Of a DNA stretch of 64,000 nt, positions 28,553-38,478 are shown in pieces. Positions within the stretch are counted from its first letter, which is position 1; each line of letters opens with the position of its first letter. The notes under the pieces were generated by a model. It did not search any database. It was given only the letters and a program-made list of their open reading frames with translations, and was not told the DNA's origin. Made by a program: the position numbers and the translations under genes. Origin of the DNA: Comamonadaceae bacterium (GTDB taxonomy: Bacteria; Pseudomonadota; Gammaproteobacteria; Burkholderiales; Burkholderiaceae_C); assembly GCA_027485285.1 (NCBI GenBank), contig JAIXRH010000123.1:47632-111631 (forward strand), in the 5' to 3' direction.

Positions 28553-28826
28553 GGCAACTCCAGATTCTTTGTGAATACAGTCAAAAGTCAAAGTGATGAA
28601 GGACCGATTTAAACCGCTTTAGGGGCTGGTTTGCAATCGGTTCATTCGAACGAAGAAAAGGTGAAGACATCATTCGAGGTGAAAACCATGCATTTGATTG
28701 TCTAATTGGGCGCACTTCTTAGGCTGCTGCTAAGGTGTGAACGACGCGACTCGGAGCCACGCTGGCGTTTTGGATTAATTTAAAATTAAACACAAACAGC
28801 AGGCCGCACCTCTCTTTGGAGTTCAG

Positions 28827-29135
28827 ATGAAAAAACTATTTGTGACTTACCAGGTGAAAGATGCTGACTGGTGGCTTTTGAACAATAAGCTTGAAGAAAC
28901 CGTGGGTCATTTGGGTTGGCGGTTTGAATTTTTCAGAAAACAAAATAGCAATCTAGTTGGCTACATCGTCGACATACCAAATGAAGATGATTTGAAAGAT
29001 ATTTTGCTCAACTCAGCACTTGTTTCGACAAGGTTAAAAGAGCACGGCGTTCTCTTTGAAACCATTGAGGTGCTTGAGGCCGTGACTGACAGGGTCAAAC
29101 CAGAGGTGACTCAGTTACTCAAAAATTTTTCCTGA
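28827..29135 (+). CDS. Hypothetical protein (102 aa)
   Basis: Complete ORF in a gap between neighbours with upstream noncoding region; no family recognised. Confidence 0.5.
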   Translation: MKKLFVTYQVKDADWWLLNNKLEETVGHLGWRFEFFRKQNSNLVGYIVDIPNEDDLKDILLNSALVSTRLKEHGVLFETIEVLEAVTDRVKPEVTQLLKNFS

Positions 29136-29196
29136 AGTAGAGAAGGCGCTTTGCCGCGGAGTTCACTGTCCGTAGGATTCAACCATTCATCTCTGG

Positions 29197-30054
29197 TCAT
29201 GACTCGTATTGCTGTCCTCGGGTTAGCAATTCTGGCGTCCCAATGACAGCGTTCAAGCCATCAAAGTCAAGCATCTGGTGTTGCCAAGGTAAGGTGGTTT
29301 GGTGCTGGTGCAGACTTGCATAGTAGCGTTGGAGAGTACTTGCAACAGCACGCGTAGTCCCCCCTGGAAAAATCACAATCTTGTAGCCGCGATGTCCTAA
29401 GGCATCAGCACCTTGCACTGGCGTTTTTCCGCCCTCTACCATGTTGGCCAACATGGGCACGCGGTGCGCAAACTGTTGACAAGCGATGTCCATGTGTTCG
29501 GGCGTGCGAACGGCCTCAATGAACAAAGCATCCACCCCGCACGCCAAGTAACGCTCAGCACGGTGCAGTGCTGCTTCAAAGCCCTCGACAGCCACCGCAT
29601 CGGTGCGCGCCAAGATCAAGGTGTTGGATGAGTGTCGTGCATCCAGCGCTGCGCGCAATTTGCCCTCCATCTCCGCAACCGGCACCACCCCCTTGCCATC
29701 TAAATGGCCACAGCGTTTGGGAAAGGTCTGGTCCTCCAGCTGAATCATCGCGGCCCCCGCACGCTCAAAGTCACGCACTGTGCGTTGCGTGTTCAAGGCA
29801 TTGCCAAAGCCGGTGTCCGCATCCACGATGACCGGTACCTGCACGCGATCGGTGATGCGCGCCAAGGTTGTCGCCACCTCGGTGGCTGTGGTCAAACCAA
29901 TGTCCGAACGCCCCAATGCTGTGTAAGCAATCGACGCACCTGACAAATACAGCGCCTCAAAACCTGCCTGTTCGGCGATCAATGCGCTGAAGGCATCGTA
30001 CACCCCGGGTGCCAGCAACACCTCGGGTTGGTTCAAACGGTCTTTCAAATTCAT
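29197..30054 (-). CDS. Isocitrate lyase/PEP mutase superfamily, lyase-type (2-methylisocitrate / 2,3-dimethylmalate lyase-like)
   Basis: APGVYDAFSALIAEQAGFEALYLSG, VDADTGFGN, FPKRCGHLDGK (catalytic-Cys loop KRCGH). Confidence 0.88.
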   Translation of the reverse strand: MNLKDRLNQPEVLLAPGVYDAFSALIAEQAGFEALYLSGASIAYTALGRSDIGLTTATEVATTLARITDRVQVPVIVDADTGFGNALNTQRTVRDFERAGAAMIQLEDQTFPKRCGHLDGKGVVPVAEMEGKLRAALDARHSSNTLILARTDAVAVEGFEAALHRAERYLACGVDALFIEAVRTPEHMDIACQQFAHRVPMLANMVEGGKTPVQGADALGHRGYKIVIFPGGTTRAVASTLQRYYASLHQHQTTLPWQHQMLDFDGLNAVIGTPELLTRGQQYES

Positions 30055-30064
30055 GGGGTGTCCC

Positions 30065-31465
30065 TCAGGTTTGGGTCGCGGTCAAGGGGGCAGAGTGGGC
30101 TGCAGTATGTGCGGCGATGTAACCCCCTGCAATGGCACTCAACAAACCATTGCCTGACAAATAGCCCCAGACTGCATCGCCAGACACACCGCGTGCTGCG
30201 CCACCTGCTGCCAGCAAATTGGGCAAGCAAGTGCCATCTGGGCGTAGCACTTGACACTGGGCATTGATGTCCAGTCCGCCTTGTGTATGGAACAAAGCAC
30301 CCGTCACGCGAATGGCATGAAACGGGGCCATCAAGCTGCGTTTGAAATGGCGGCCTGTGGTCGGCTCCAATCCCTCTTGCACGCTGGCCAAGGTTTGGCG
30401 CAGGGCATCCTCCGCGCAACCGATGTGCTGTGCCAACGACGCCACGTCGGAAAAACTGTGCACCGCCCCCGTGGCTTGTGCGTCACAAAAGTCTGGGAAC
30501 TCTTGGGCGAAGGTGAGCAAGGTGTTGTCAAACACATTCCACGCGGTGCCACCTTGCTGCGCCAGCACATGCACAGCGGCTTCTGAGTAGCCTTGGGTTT
30601 CGTCGTGAAAGCGTTGTCCTTGGGCGTTGATTTGCACCGCACCTTCCATCATCAAGGCCCACGAAATCAACGCGCCCTGTGGCACGGCCCAAGAGCCATG
30701 GCCCTGGTAGCCGCCCAAATCGGCCAACTGGGCACCGAGTTGTTGGCCCCACGCAATGGCGCTGCCATCATTGCCCGTGTGACCCGCATACAAAGCATCA
30801 GCCATCTCAGGCAGCAAGGTGCGCACCAACGACGTATTGCCGCCAAAACCATTGCACGCGAGCAACACGGCGTCGCAGCTGAGTTGCTCCAACTGCCCAT
30901 CAGGTCGCACAAACCCGAGGCCCAAAATTTGATCGGAAGGGGTCACATACAGCACGCTCACCTGTGCTTCGGTCAGCACCACCACGCCTGCAGCTTCGGC
31001 CGCATTGTGCAAACGCATCATCAAGCCAGCACCGGTTTTTTCAGGCACAGCATGCATGCGGTGCACGCTGTGGCCAGGGTACAAAAACGTGTCGAGCACC
31101 TGCCAAGGCACACCGTGGTGTTGCCCCAAGGCGTCCATGGCGGGGCCAATGGCACGGCTGTAGGCCTCGACCAACACGGGCGAAGCGCGGCCATGGGCCT
31201 TGGCCTGAATGTCTTGTGCGAACAGAGCAGCCGAATCGCTGATGCCTTGCACCTGCTGGGCTTGCGTGCTCGCAGCGGGCACAAAGCCAGACGACAAAGC
31301 GGTCGATCCTGTGGGCAACGCATCGCGCTCCAACACCACGCAGTCCACACCCAACTGGCTCAGGGTCAGCGCCGCTGTCAAGCCACAGGCGCCGCCTCCC
31401 ACGATTGCGACCGCCGTGTGAACGGGGGCGCTGAAACTGACCACACGTTCAACCGTGGGTTTCAT
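30065..31465 (-). CDS. FAD-dependent oxidoreductase, fumarate reductase flavoprotein-like
   Basis: VAIVGGGACGLTAALTLSQLGVDCVVLE; TQGGLDINAQCQVLRPDG; LLAAGGAARGVSG. Confidence 0.85.
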   Translation of the reverse strand: MKPTVERVVSFSAPVHTAVAIVGGGACGLTAALTLSQLGVDCVVLERDALPTGSTALSSGFVPAASTQAQQVQGISDSAALFAQDIQAKAHGRASPVLVEAYSRAIGPAMDALGQHHGVPWQVLDTFLYPGHSVHRMHAVPEKTGAGLMMRLHNAAEAAGVVVLTEAQVSVLYVTPSDQILGLGFVRPDGQLEQLSCDAVLLACNGFGGNTSLVRTLLPEMADALYAGHTGNDGSAIAWGQQLGAQLADLGGYQGHGSWAVPQGALISWALMMEGAVQINAQGQRFHDETQGYSEAAVHVLAQQGGTAWNVFDNTLLTFAQEFPDFCDAQATGAVHSFSDVASLAQHIGCAEDALRQTLASVQEGLEPTTGRHFKRSLMAPFHAIRVTGALFHTQGGLDINAQCQVLRPDGTCLPNLLAAGGAARGVSGDAVWGYLSGNGLLSAIAGGYIAAHTAAHSAPLTATQT

Positions 31466-32076
31466 AGCGTGGCTAAGAATTGGGCGCAGGTCATCACCTC
31501 GGCCACCGACGCCATGTCGGTCAGCGCGGCTTGGTGAGCAGCGTCAGAAAAAGTTGCGCAGCCATCGCTCAGCACCACGGTGTGGTAGTCACGCATGTGG
31601 GCATCGCGCACCGTGCTGGCGACACCCCCGTTGGTGACGATGCCGCACACGACCACCGTGTCTACGCCAGCGCGACGCAGCACCCAGTCGAGTTGGGTGT
31701 TGAAGAAAGCCGAATACGCCACCTTGCACACCGACACATCCACCCAAGGCGCGATGCCGTCCACATTGGCTTGCCCCCAACTGCCAGGCGCAAAATCACC
31801 CGCGCGAAGAAATGGACGACGCGCCAGCAGGTGTGGAGAAATCATGGGCTGACCGTCGGCATCGGGCCACAAAGTGAACAAGCTCGCAGCCACCAAACCC
31901 TGTTGGTGCTTGACCGCTTCGGCCACCGGTGCCACACGCGCGGGCAACAGCAAGGCCTCAGGGCTGACAGTTTGGCCACGCGCATACGCGCCCTCAGGGG
32001 ACAAAAAGTCGTTTTGTAAATCCACGATCACCAAGCCTACGCGTCGTGGTTTGGCCAATGTTGGGCTCACGCTCAT
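31462..32076 (-). CDS. Isochorismatase-fold hydrolase
   Basis: LVIVDLQNDFL...VCKVAYSAFFNTQLDWVLRRAGVDTVVVCGIVTNGGVASTVRDA. Confidence 0.88.
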   Translation of the reverse strand: MSVSPTLAKPRRVGLVIVDLQNDFLSPEGAYARGQTVSPEALLLPARVAPVAEAVKHQQGLVAASLFTLWPDADGQPMISPHLLARRPFLRAGDFAPGSWGQANVDGIAPWVDVSVCKVAYSAFFNTQLDWVLRRAGVDTVVVCGIVTNGGVASTVRDAHMRDYHTVVLSDGCATFSDAAHQAALTDMASVAEVMTCAQFLATL

Positions 32077-34178
32077 GACGACGCCCTTTCCACCAGCAAG
32101 TTACCCAGCGTGTCAACGCGGGCGATGAAGCCTGGCTCTAGCCACACGGTGGTGTCGGCCTGCTCCAAAATGGCGGGGCCTTGTACTTGCGCACCAACCG
32201 GCAATTCCAAACGCGCATAGCGCAGGGCGTCCCACCATTGACCGGCGTGGTACACACGCTGTACACCCAACGACATGGTGCTGCCTGAGCCCTTCGGGGC
32301 CAGGACGGCCAAATCAAATTTAGGGCGCACACCAATGCGCGCGTAACGCAAGTTCATCACCCGAATCGTCAGGCCTGTGAGCACGCGGCCAAACGAAGCG
32401 GCATAAGCTTTTTCAAACGCGGCTTGAATGCTGTCTCGGCTGATGTCAGACGGATTCAAAGGCACTTGCAAGGTGTGTGTCTGCCCCAGGTAGAGCATGT
32501 CCAGCGCCAGCAGTTCTTGCACACGTTCAAAACGCACGCCGGCGGAGTCGAGGCGCTTTTGGCACGCTTGTGCCAAGTCACCCAAACGCGAGTTGAGCTG
32601 CGCCAAGTCCAAGTCGACCAAGGACTTGTTCAAGGTCTGCACCGCGTCATGGCGCATGTCGGCCATCACGCAGCCCAGCGCGGAGGTCACGCCGGGGTAA
32701 CGCGGCACGATGCCGGTGGTCACACCCACCTCACGCATCATGGCGCACACATGCAAGGCACCACCGCCACCAAAAGGCATGTAAGCAAACTGACGGGGGT
32801 CATGGCCGCGCTCGATCGACACCACGCGAATGGCACCCGCCATCTTGGCGTTGGCCACCGTCAACATTGCCTCGGCGGCGGCCAAGGCAGTTAGGCCCAA
32901 AGGTGTGGCCACATGGGTTTGAATGGCCAGCTCAGCCGCCTTGGCGTCCAAGGCTTGCAACAAGCCGCCACCCAAAGGACGGTCTGCGGCAATGCGGCCC
33001 AAGACCACATTGGCATCGGTCACCGTGGGTCGGGTGTTGCCACGGCCGTAACACACAGGGCCCGGGTTGCTGCCCGCCGACTCGGGGCCGACTTGCAACA
33101 TGCCACTGGCATCCACCGAGGCAATCGAGCCGCCACCCGCACCGATGGTTTCAATTTGAATCATGGGCGAGCGCACCACCAAGCCAAACTCGATCGAAGT
33201 TTGGGCCGCCAGCGAAGCTTCGCCCTCGGCCACCAGCGACACGTCAAACGAGGTGCCGCCCATGTCGCCCGTGATCACATTGGGGTATCCCGACGCGCGT
33301 GCCACCGCGGCACAGGCAATCACGCCAGCGGCAGGGCCCGACAACGCGGTGCGCACAGGCACATCGCAGGCGGTCTCGCGCGACATCACGCCGCCGTTGC
33401 TTTGCACAATCAGGAGTTCACCGCGAAAGCCTTGGCTGCGCAAATCGTTTTCCAACTTGGCCAAATAGCTGCCTACCACGGGTTGCAGCGCCGCATTCAA
33501 GGTGGCGGTGGAGCAGCGCTCGAACTCACGAATCTCGGGCAAGACCTCGCAGGCCGAGGTCACATAGGGGTTGGGCCACATGGCGCGCACGGCGGCCACG
33601 GCCTGTTGTTCGTTCACGGGGTTGGCATAGGCGTTGATGAAAAACACACACACCGCTTCGCAGCCCGCGTCCAACAGCGCTTGAGTTTGGGCGCGCACTT
33701 GCTCCAAGTCGACGGCCGTATGCAAACTGCCATCGGCCAGCACCCGCTCGTCTACTTCGAGGCGCAGGTCACGAGGCACCACAGGGCTGAAGCTGCCACG
33801 CAGGCCCCATGTTTGAGGCCGGTCGCGACGACGCATTTCCAGCACATCGCGAAAACCACGCGTGGTGATGATGCCGGTGCGTGCCACCTTGCGCTCTAAC
33901 AAAGCGTTGGTGCCCACGGTGGTGCCATGCACGATGGTGGCCAACGTAGACGCCACGCCTTGAGTTGGCGCTTCACTTGCGGCTGAGTCAGAGACCTGGC
34001 CTTCGCTGACCCGAACCACGCCATTCATGAAACCACGTGCCTCTTCTCCACGGGTCGACGGCACTTTGACAATGCGAACCGAACCATCGCGCTCGTCCAG
34101 CACAAACAAATCGGTGAACGTACCGCCCACGTCCACACCGACCACCAAATGGGGCGTCACAGGGTGTTGCGTACTCAT
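32073..34178 (-). CDS. Hydantoinase/oxoprolinase HyuA family
   Basis: VDVGGTFTDLFVLDERDGSVRIVKVPST, HGTTVGTNALLERK, TGDMGGTSFDVSLV. Confidence 0.92.
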   Translation of the reverse strand: MSTQHPVTPHLVVGVDVGGTFTDLFVLDERDGSVRIVKVPSTRGEEARGFMNGVVRVSEGQVSDSAASEAPTQGVASTLATIVHGTTVGTNALLERKVARTGIITTRGFRDVLEMRRRDRPQTWGLRGSFSPVVPRDLRLEVDERVLADGSLHTAVDLEQVRAQTQALLDAGCEAVCVFFINAYANPVNEQQAVAAVRAMWPNPYVTSACEVLPEIREFERCSTATLNAALQPVVGSYLAKLENDLRSQGFRGELLIVQSNGGVMSRETACDVPVRTALSGPAAGVIACAAVARASGYPNVITGDMGGTSFDVSLVAEGEASLAAQTSIEFGLVVRSPMIQIETIGAGGGSIASVDASGMLQVGPESAGSNPGPVCYGRGNTRPTVTDANVVLGRIAADRPLGGGLLQALDAKAAELAIQTHVATPLGLTALAAAEAMLTVANAKMAGAIRVVSIERGHDPRQFAYMPFGGGGALHVCAMMREVGVTTGIVPRYPGVTSALGCVMADMRHDAVQTLNKSLVDLDLAQLNSRLGDLAQACQKRLDSAGVRFERVQELLALDMLYLGQTHTLQVPLNPSDISRDSIQAAFEKAYAASFGRVLTGLTIRVMNLRYARIGVRPKFDLAVLAPKGSGSTMSLGVQRVYHAGQWWDALRYARLELPVGAQVQGPAILEQADTTVWLEPGFIARVDTLGNLLVERASS

Positions 34179-35893
34179 GGTTTGACCTTTGAAGAAGTGG
34201 TGATCGCATCGCTGACATAACCCAAGGCCACGTCATGTTGACGCAAGGCCTTGTCACGTCCTGTCGCAGGGCCCCAGCCGCCACCGCCGGGTGTTTCCAA
34301 GCGCACGCGCTCGCCTTTTTTGAGATGGATGCCCAACATCTTGGACACCATCGGTGGCTTGCACCATTGGCCGTTGTGCTGGTAGGAGAACACGTTGGGC
34401 AAAGCCTCGCTGCCGCCCGCAATGCCCTTGGGTGCGGCTTTGCCACGCTCACCAAAGATGAAGGCTTCTGCACTGTTTTCCAGCAACTCAATTTCATAGA
34501 CCGCACCCAAGCCGCCTCGGTGTGTGCCATCGCCGCCCGAGTTGGGGCGCAAGGACCATTCGGTGAAACGCACCGGGTAGGCCGCTTCCAAAATTTCCAA
34601 AGGGGGAATGGTGGCGGTTGAAATGGGCGCGTTGCTGTGGCTCAAGCCGTCGCCCGTGCTGTGGCCGCCATGACCGCCGCCAAAGAAGCTGAACATCACC
34701 CAGCGCTGGCCTTTGCGTGCGGCATCGGTGCGGTGGCCAGCGATGGACAAGGCATTGATGGTGCCGTAGGCATGGGCCACCGCACGGTTCGGATCGGCCA
34801 AGGCGGTGGCGCTGAAGATCACATCAATCATGCGCAAAATGGTTTCGGTGTAACCCCCCACCGGACGCGGGCGCTCGGCAGTGATGACCAAGCCCTCGGG
34901 CATCACAAAGTCCACCGCATCCAACACACCGGCGTTGGCTGGCACATCGGGGAACACATGTTTGAGGGCCACATAGCAAGCCGCGACCGCCGTGGCACGC
35001 GAAATATTCACAGGCCCCGCGCACTGCGGGGAGGTGCGAGAAAAGTCGAGCGTCATGCGGTCACCGTGTACCGTCATGTCCAAGGCGATGCTCAGCAACT
35101 CGTCTTTCACACCGTCGTTGTCGAGCACGTCTTCAAAGCTGTAGCAGCCATCGGGCAAGTTCTGAATGTGGGCGCGCATCAACACCAAAGCACGTTTGCG
35201 CAACTCGCCCATGGCTTGCAGCACCACGGCGTCGCCGTATTCATCGAGCAAGCCGTCCAGCCGTTTCACGCCCAATTCCAAGGCGGCGAGCTGGCCGTTC
35301 AAGTCGCCCCACAAGCTGTCGGGCAAACGCGTGTTCGCACGCAAGATGGCTAGCACGTCGCCATCCAATTGGCCTTGACGCACGATGCGCACCGGCGGAA
35401 TTTGTACCGCCTCTTGCCAACATTCTGTGGCGGCGGGGTTGTAATTGCCGGGCACGGCACCGCCCACGTCATGCCAATGCGCGGCAGAGGCCAAGTAACA
35501 AAACAACTGTCCGTGACGGAAGAAGGGGCGTACCAGCTTGAAGTCGTTGGCGTGGGTGCCGCCTTCGTAGGGGTCATTGAACAACCAGGTGTCGCCATCG
35601 ACCATGCCACCGCGCTCTTGTGCCACACGCGCTGCCGCGCGCACGGCAAACGCCATGGCCCCCACAAACACGGGCAAGCCCGATTTGCCTTGCACCAAGG
35701 TGTCACCACTTTGGGCATCGTACAAACCGTGGCAAGCGTCGTGTGCCTCGGCAATGATGGGGTTGAACGCGCTGCGGTAGAGCGTGGCGTCCATCTCGTC
35801 GGCAATTTGTTCCAGTCGCCCTTTGAGCACGGCCAGCGTGACAGGGTCTAAGGTGACGGGTTTTGGGGTGGCAGCGGCGAGGGCGTCACTCAT
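34175..35893 (-). CDS. Hydantoinase/oxoprolinase HyuB family
   Basis: 572 aa; LFNDPYEGGTHANDFKLVRPFF, GGHGGHSTGDGLSHSNAPI, NSGGDGTHRGGLGAVYEI. Confidence 0.92.
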   Translation of the reverse strand: MSDALAAATPKPVTLDPVTLAVLKGRLEQIADEMDATLYRSAFNPIIAEAHDACHGLYDAQSGDTLVQGKSGLPVFVGAMAFAVRAAARVAQERGGMVDGDTWLFNDPYEGGTHANDFKLVRPFFRHGQLFCYLASAAHWHDVGGAVPGNYNPAATECWQEAVQIPPVRIVRQGQLDGDVLAILRANTRLPDSLWGDLNGQLAALELGVKRLDGLLDEYGDAVVLQAMGELRKRALVLMRAHIQNLPDGCYSFEDVLDNDGVKDELLSIALDMTVHGDRMTLDFSRTSPQCAGPVNISRATAVAACYVALKHVFPDVPANAGVLDAVDFVMPEGLVITAERPRPVGGYTETILRMIDVIFSATALADPNRAVAHAYGTINALSIAGHRTDAARKGQRWVMFSFFGGGHGGHSTGDGLSHSNAPISTATIPPLEILEAAYPVRFTEWSLRPNSGGDGTHRGGLGAVYEIELLENSAEAFIFGERGKAAPKGIAGGSEALPNVFSYQHNGQWCKPPMVSKMLGIHLKKGERVRLETPGGGGWGPATGRDKALRQHDVALGYVSDAITTSSKVKP

Positions 35894-36375
35894 GGCTTTT
35901 TTCCTTGGCTGCGTTGTTTCAAGACATTCATCAAACCTCCAGCATGGACCATGTCCATCAAAAAATCGGGGATCGGTTGGCAGGGCAGCACGGTGCCGTC
36001 GGCGACTTGCACCCCTGCGGGCACGAGCGTCACCGCATCGCCTTCTTGCAATTGCTCAGCCTTGGCACAGGTCAGCAACAGCAGCCCGAGGTTGAAGGCA
36101 TTGCGGAAAAACAAACCGCTGAACGACGGCGCAATGACGGCGCGCACACCCAAGTGCACCAGCGCTCCGGCGGCCTGTTCGCGCGAGGAGCCAATGCCAA
36201 AGTTGGGGCCAGCCACCAACACGTCGCCGAATTGCACACCGGCGGCAAAGTCGGGACGCAAGGCTTCAAGGCAGTGCTGGGCAATCACGTCAATGCCGTT
36301 TTTCATGAAGGCCCCGGGTGCCAGCGCATCGGTGTCCACATCGGCTCCGAGTTTCCACACACGTGAGGTCGTCAT
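35890..36375 (-). CDS. LeuD-like small subunit of aconitase-family hydro-lyase
   Basis: Start chosen at MTTSRVWKLGADVDTDALAPGAF; GPNFGIGSSREQAAGALVHLGVRAVIAPSFSGLFFRNAFN. Confidence 0.9.
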   Translation of the reverse strand: MTTSRVWKLGADVDTDALAPGAFMKNGIDVIAQHCLEALRPDFAAGVQFGDVLVAGPNFGIGSSREQAAGALVHLGVRAVIAPSFSGLFFRNAFNLGLLLLTCAKAEQLQEGDAVTLVPAGVQVADGTVLPCQPIPDFLMDMVHAGGLMNVLKQRSQGKKP

Positions 36376-37664
36376 AGCAACTCCCGCACATCGCTGATGC
36401 GGCCGCGCAAGGCGGAGGCGGCCACGGTCCAAGGGGATGCCAAATAAACTTGCACACTGGCGGGGCCCATGCGGCCTTTGAAATTGCGTGCGGTGCTGGA
36501 GATGACGCGTGCGCCTTCATCAAAAGTCCCGCCATACCCCGCGCAGGCGCCACAGCTGTTGGGCAAGACTTGCGCGCCCGCGTCGCGCAGCACTTGCATC
36601 ACGCCTTCGCGTTCGGCCTGAGCTTGGTCGCGAGCGCTGGCTGGGGCCACCAACAAACGCATGCCTTGCGCCACGCGTTGGCCGCGCAGCACCTGGGCGG
36701 CCGCCCGCAAGTCTTCGAGTTTGGCACCGGTGCAAGCACCAATGTAGGCCACATCCAAGGCCACGTCGGCATAGTCACCCACCGCGCGCGTGTTGGCAGG
36801 GCTGTGGGGTGCGGCCACTTGGGGGCTCAAGCTGGTGGCGTCAAAGTCAAAGTCTTCGCAGTCAGCGCCGGCATCGGTGTGCCAGCTGAGTGCGTGTTGC
36901 AAAGCGTCTTGGGGGACACCCACGCTGCGCAGGTAATCGCACGTGGTGTTGTCCGCCGCAATCAGGCCCGCTTGGGCGCCCATTTCGGCGCTCATGTTGG
37001 AGAGCGTCATGCGCTCTTGCATGCCCAAGGCCATCACTGCCTCACCGGCAAACTCCACCGCTTGGTATTGGCCACCGTTCATGCCAAAGCGCGCAATCAT
37101 GTGCAGCATCATGTCTTTGGCGCACACACCGGCAGCCAACTGTCCAGACCACCGCATGCGCAAGGTACGGGGCACCTGTACCCAAATCTCGCCCGTCACC
37201 ACCACGCCCAGCATTTCGGTGGCGCCAATACCAAACATGTAAGTGCCAAACGCACCGCCCGTGGGCGAGTGCGAGTCACCCCCCACGCACAACATGCCGG
37301 GGCGCAAATGGCCCCGCTCTGGCAACACCACATGGCAAATGCCCTCGGAGTCAATCACGTGAGGGAGTCGCCATTCGCGTGCGGTGTCGCGCGCCATTTG
37401 CACAATGCGTTGGGCATCGGCGTCTTGCGCGGGCACATAGTGGTCCATCACCAGCACGACTTTGGTCGGGTTCCAAATCTGGGCTCCCAAGTCGTCGAGC
37501 ATGGGCTTTAAGCGGCGCGGGCCCGAGGAGTCGTGGAACATGGCCAAATCGACTTGGCAGGTCACCACGTCGCCCACCGCCACCTGGGCACGGCCAGCAG
37601 CACGAGCGATCAGTTTTTGTGCCAGCGTTTGGGGCTCATGCACCGTCGAAACAATGGCGGTCAT
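36372..37664 (-). CDS. LeuC-like large subunit of aconitase-family hydro-lyase
   Basis: GGDSHSPTGGAFGTYMFGIGATEM, YIGACTGAKLEDLRAAAQVL, NSCGACAGYGG (4Fe-4S Cys), STARNFKGRMG. Confidence 0.92.
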   Translation of the reverse strand: MTAIVSTVHEPQTLAQKLIARAAGRAQVAVGDVVTCQVDLAMFHDSSGPRRLKPMLDDLGAQIWNPTKVVLVMDHYVPAQDADAQRIVQMARDTAREWRLPHVIDSEGICHVVLPERGHLRPGMLCVGGDSHSPTGGAFGTYMFGIGATEMLGVVVTGEIWVQVPRTLRMRWSGQLAAGVCAKDMMLHMIARFGMNGGQYQAVEFAGEAVMALGMQERMTLSNMSAEMGAQAGLIAADNTTCDYLRSVGVPQDALQHALSWHTDAGADCEDFDFDATSLSPQVAAPHSPANTRAVGDYADVALDVAYIGACTGAKLEDLRAAAQVLRGQRVAQGMRLLVAPASARDQAQAEREGVMQVLRDAGAQVLPNSCGACAGYGGTFDEGARVISSTARNFKGRMGPASVQVYLASPWTVAASALRGRISDVRELL

Positions 37665-37767
37665 TTGGGTTGGGTTCTCGCGTGCTGAACCACATTCCGC
37701 CAGCGCAGCATGTTGGCCGAACACACAAAAGAATCACTCACAAAAGATTGGCGTCGCATCTGTGAAC

Positions 37768-38478
37768 TCAAACGCCCAAGTAGGCTTGACGCAAGGTATC
37801 GCTGGCCAATAGCTCAGCAGACGTGCCCGAAAAGCGGATGCTGCCGTTCTCCATCACGTAGGCGCGGTCGGCGATCTCCAGCGACTGTCCGACGTTTTGT
37901 TCTACCAACAACACGGCCAAGCCATCCGCACGCAACTGCGCAATGAGGGCGAACAGTTCTTCCACCAACAGGGGCGACAGCCCCAGCGAAGGCTCATCCA
38001 AGATTAACAGCTTGGGCTCGGCCATCAGGCCACGGCCAATTGCCAGCATTTGCTGTTCGCCGCCGCTCATGGTGCCCGCGAGTTGCGCCTGGCGTTCGCG
38101 CAAACGGGGAAAGGTGTCAAACACACGCACCAAGTTTTCGGCACGGCGTGCGCGAGCGCGGGTGAAGGCACCGAGTTCTAAATTTTCAAGCACGCTGAGG
38201 TTGGGGAAGACCTTGCGGCCTTCGGGCACTTGAATCAAACCCGCTTGCACCACGCGTCGGTAGTGAGAGCCGGTGAGGTCTTGTCCGTCAAACAACACGC
38301 GCCCAGCCCACGCAGGAACCAAACCTGAGATGACCGAGTTGAGGGTGGTTTTGCCAGCGCCGTTGCTGCCGAGCAAGGCCACCAATTCGCCTGGGGCGAT
38401 GTGCAAATCGACGCCACGCAAGACCTCCACAGCACCATAGCCTGCGCGCAGACCTTCAAGCGAAAGCAAATGGGTCAT
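37768..38478 (-). CDS. livF: Branched-chain amino acid-type ABC ATPase (LivF)
   Basis: GSNGAGKTTL, SGGEQQMLAIGRGLM, LILDEPSLGLSPLLV. Confidence 0.9.
   Translation of the reverse strand: MTHLLSLEGLRAGYGAVEVLRGVDLHIAPGELVALLGSNGAGKTTLNSVISGLVPAWAGRVLFDGQDLTGSHYRRVVQAGLIQVPEGRKVFPNLSVLENLELGAFTRARARRAENLVRVFDTFPRLRERQAQLAGTMSGGEQQMLAIGRGLMAEPKLLILDEPSLGLSPLLVEELFALIAQLRADGLAVLLVEQNVGQSLEIADRAYVMENGSIRFSGTSAELLASDTLRQAYLGV

Noticed and set aside
32913-33899. 328-aa plus-strand ORF antisense to HyuA
   Set aside because: Overlaps a clear HyuA gene; composition typical of antisense frame.
36450-37511. 353-aa plus-strand ORF antisense to the LeuC-like gene (also 36890-37765)
   Set aside because: Same shadow-ORF pattern; the minus-strand gene has intact aconitase motifs.
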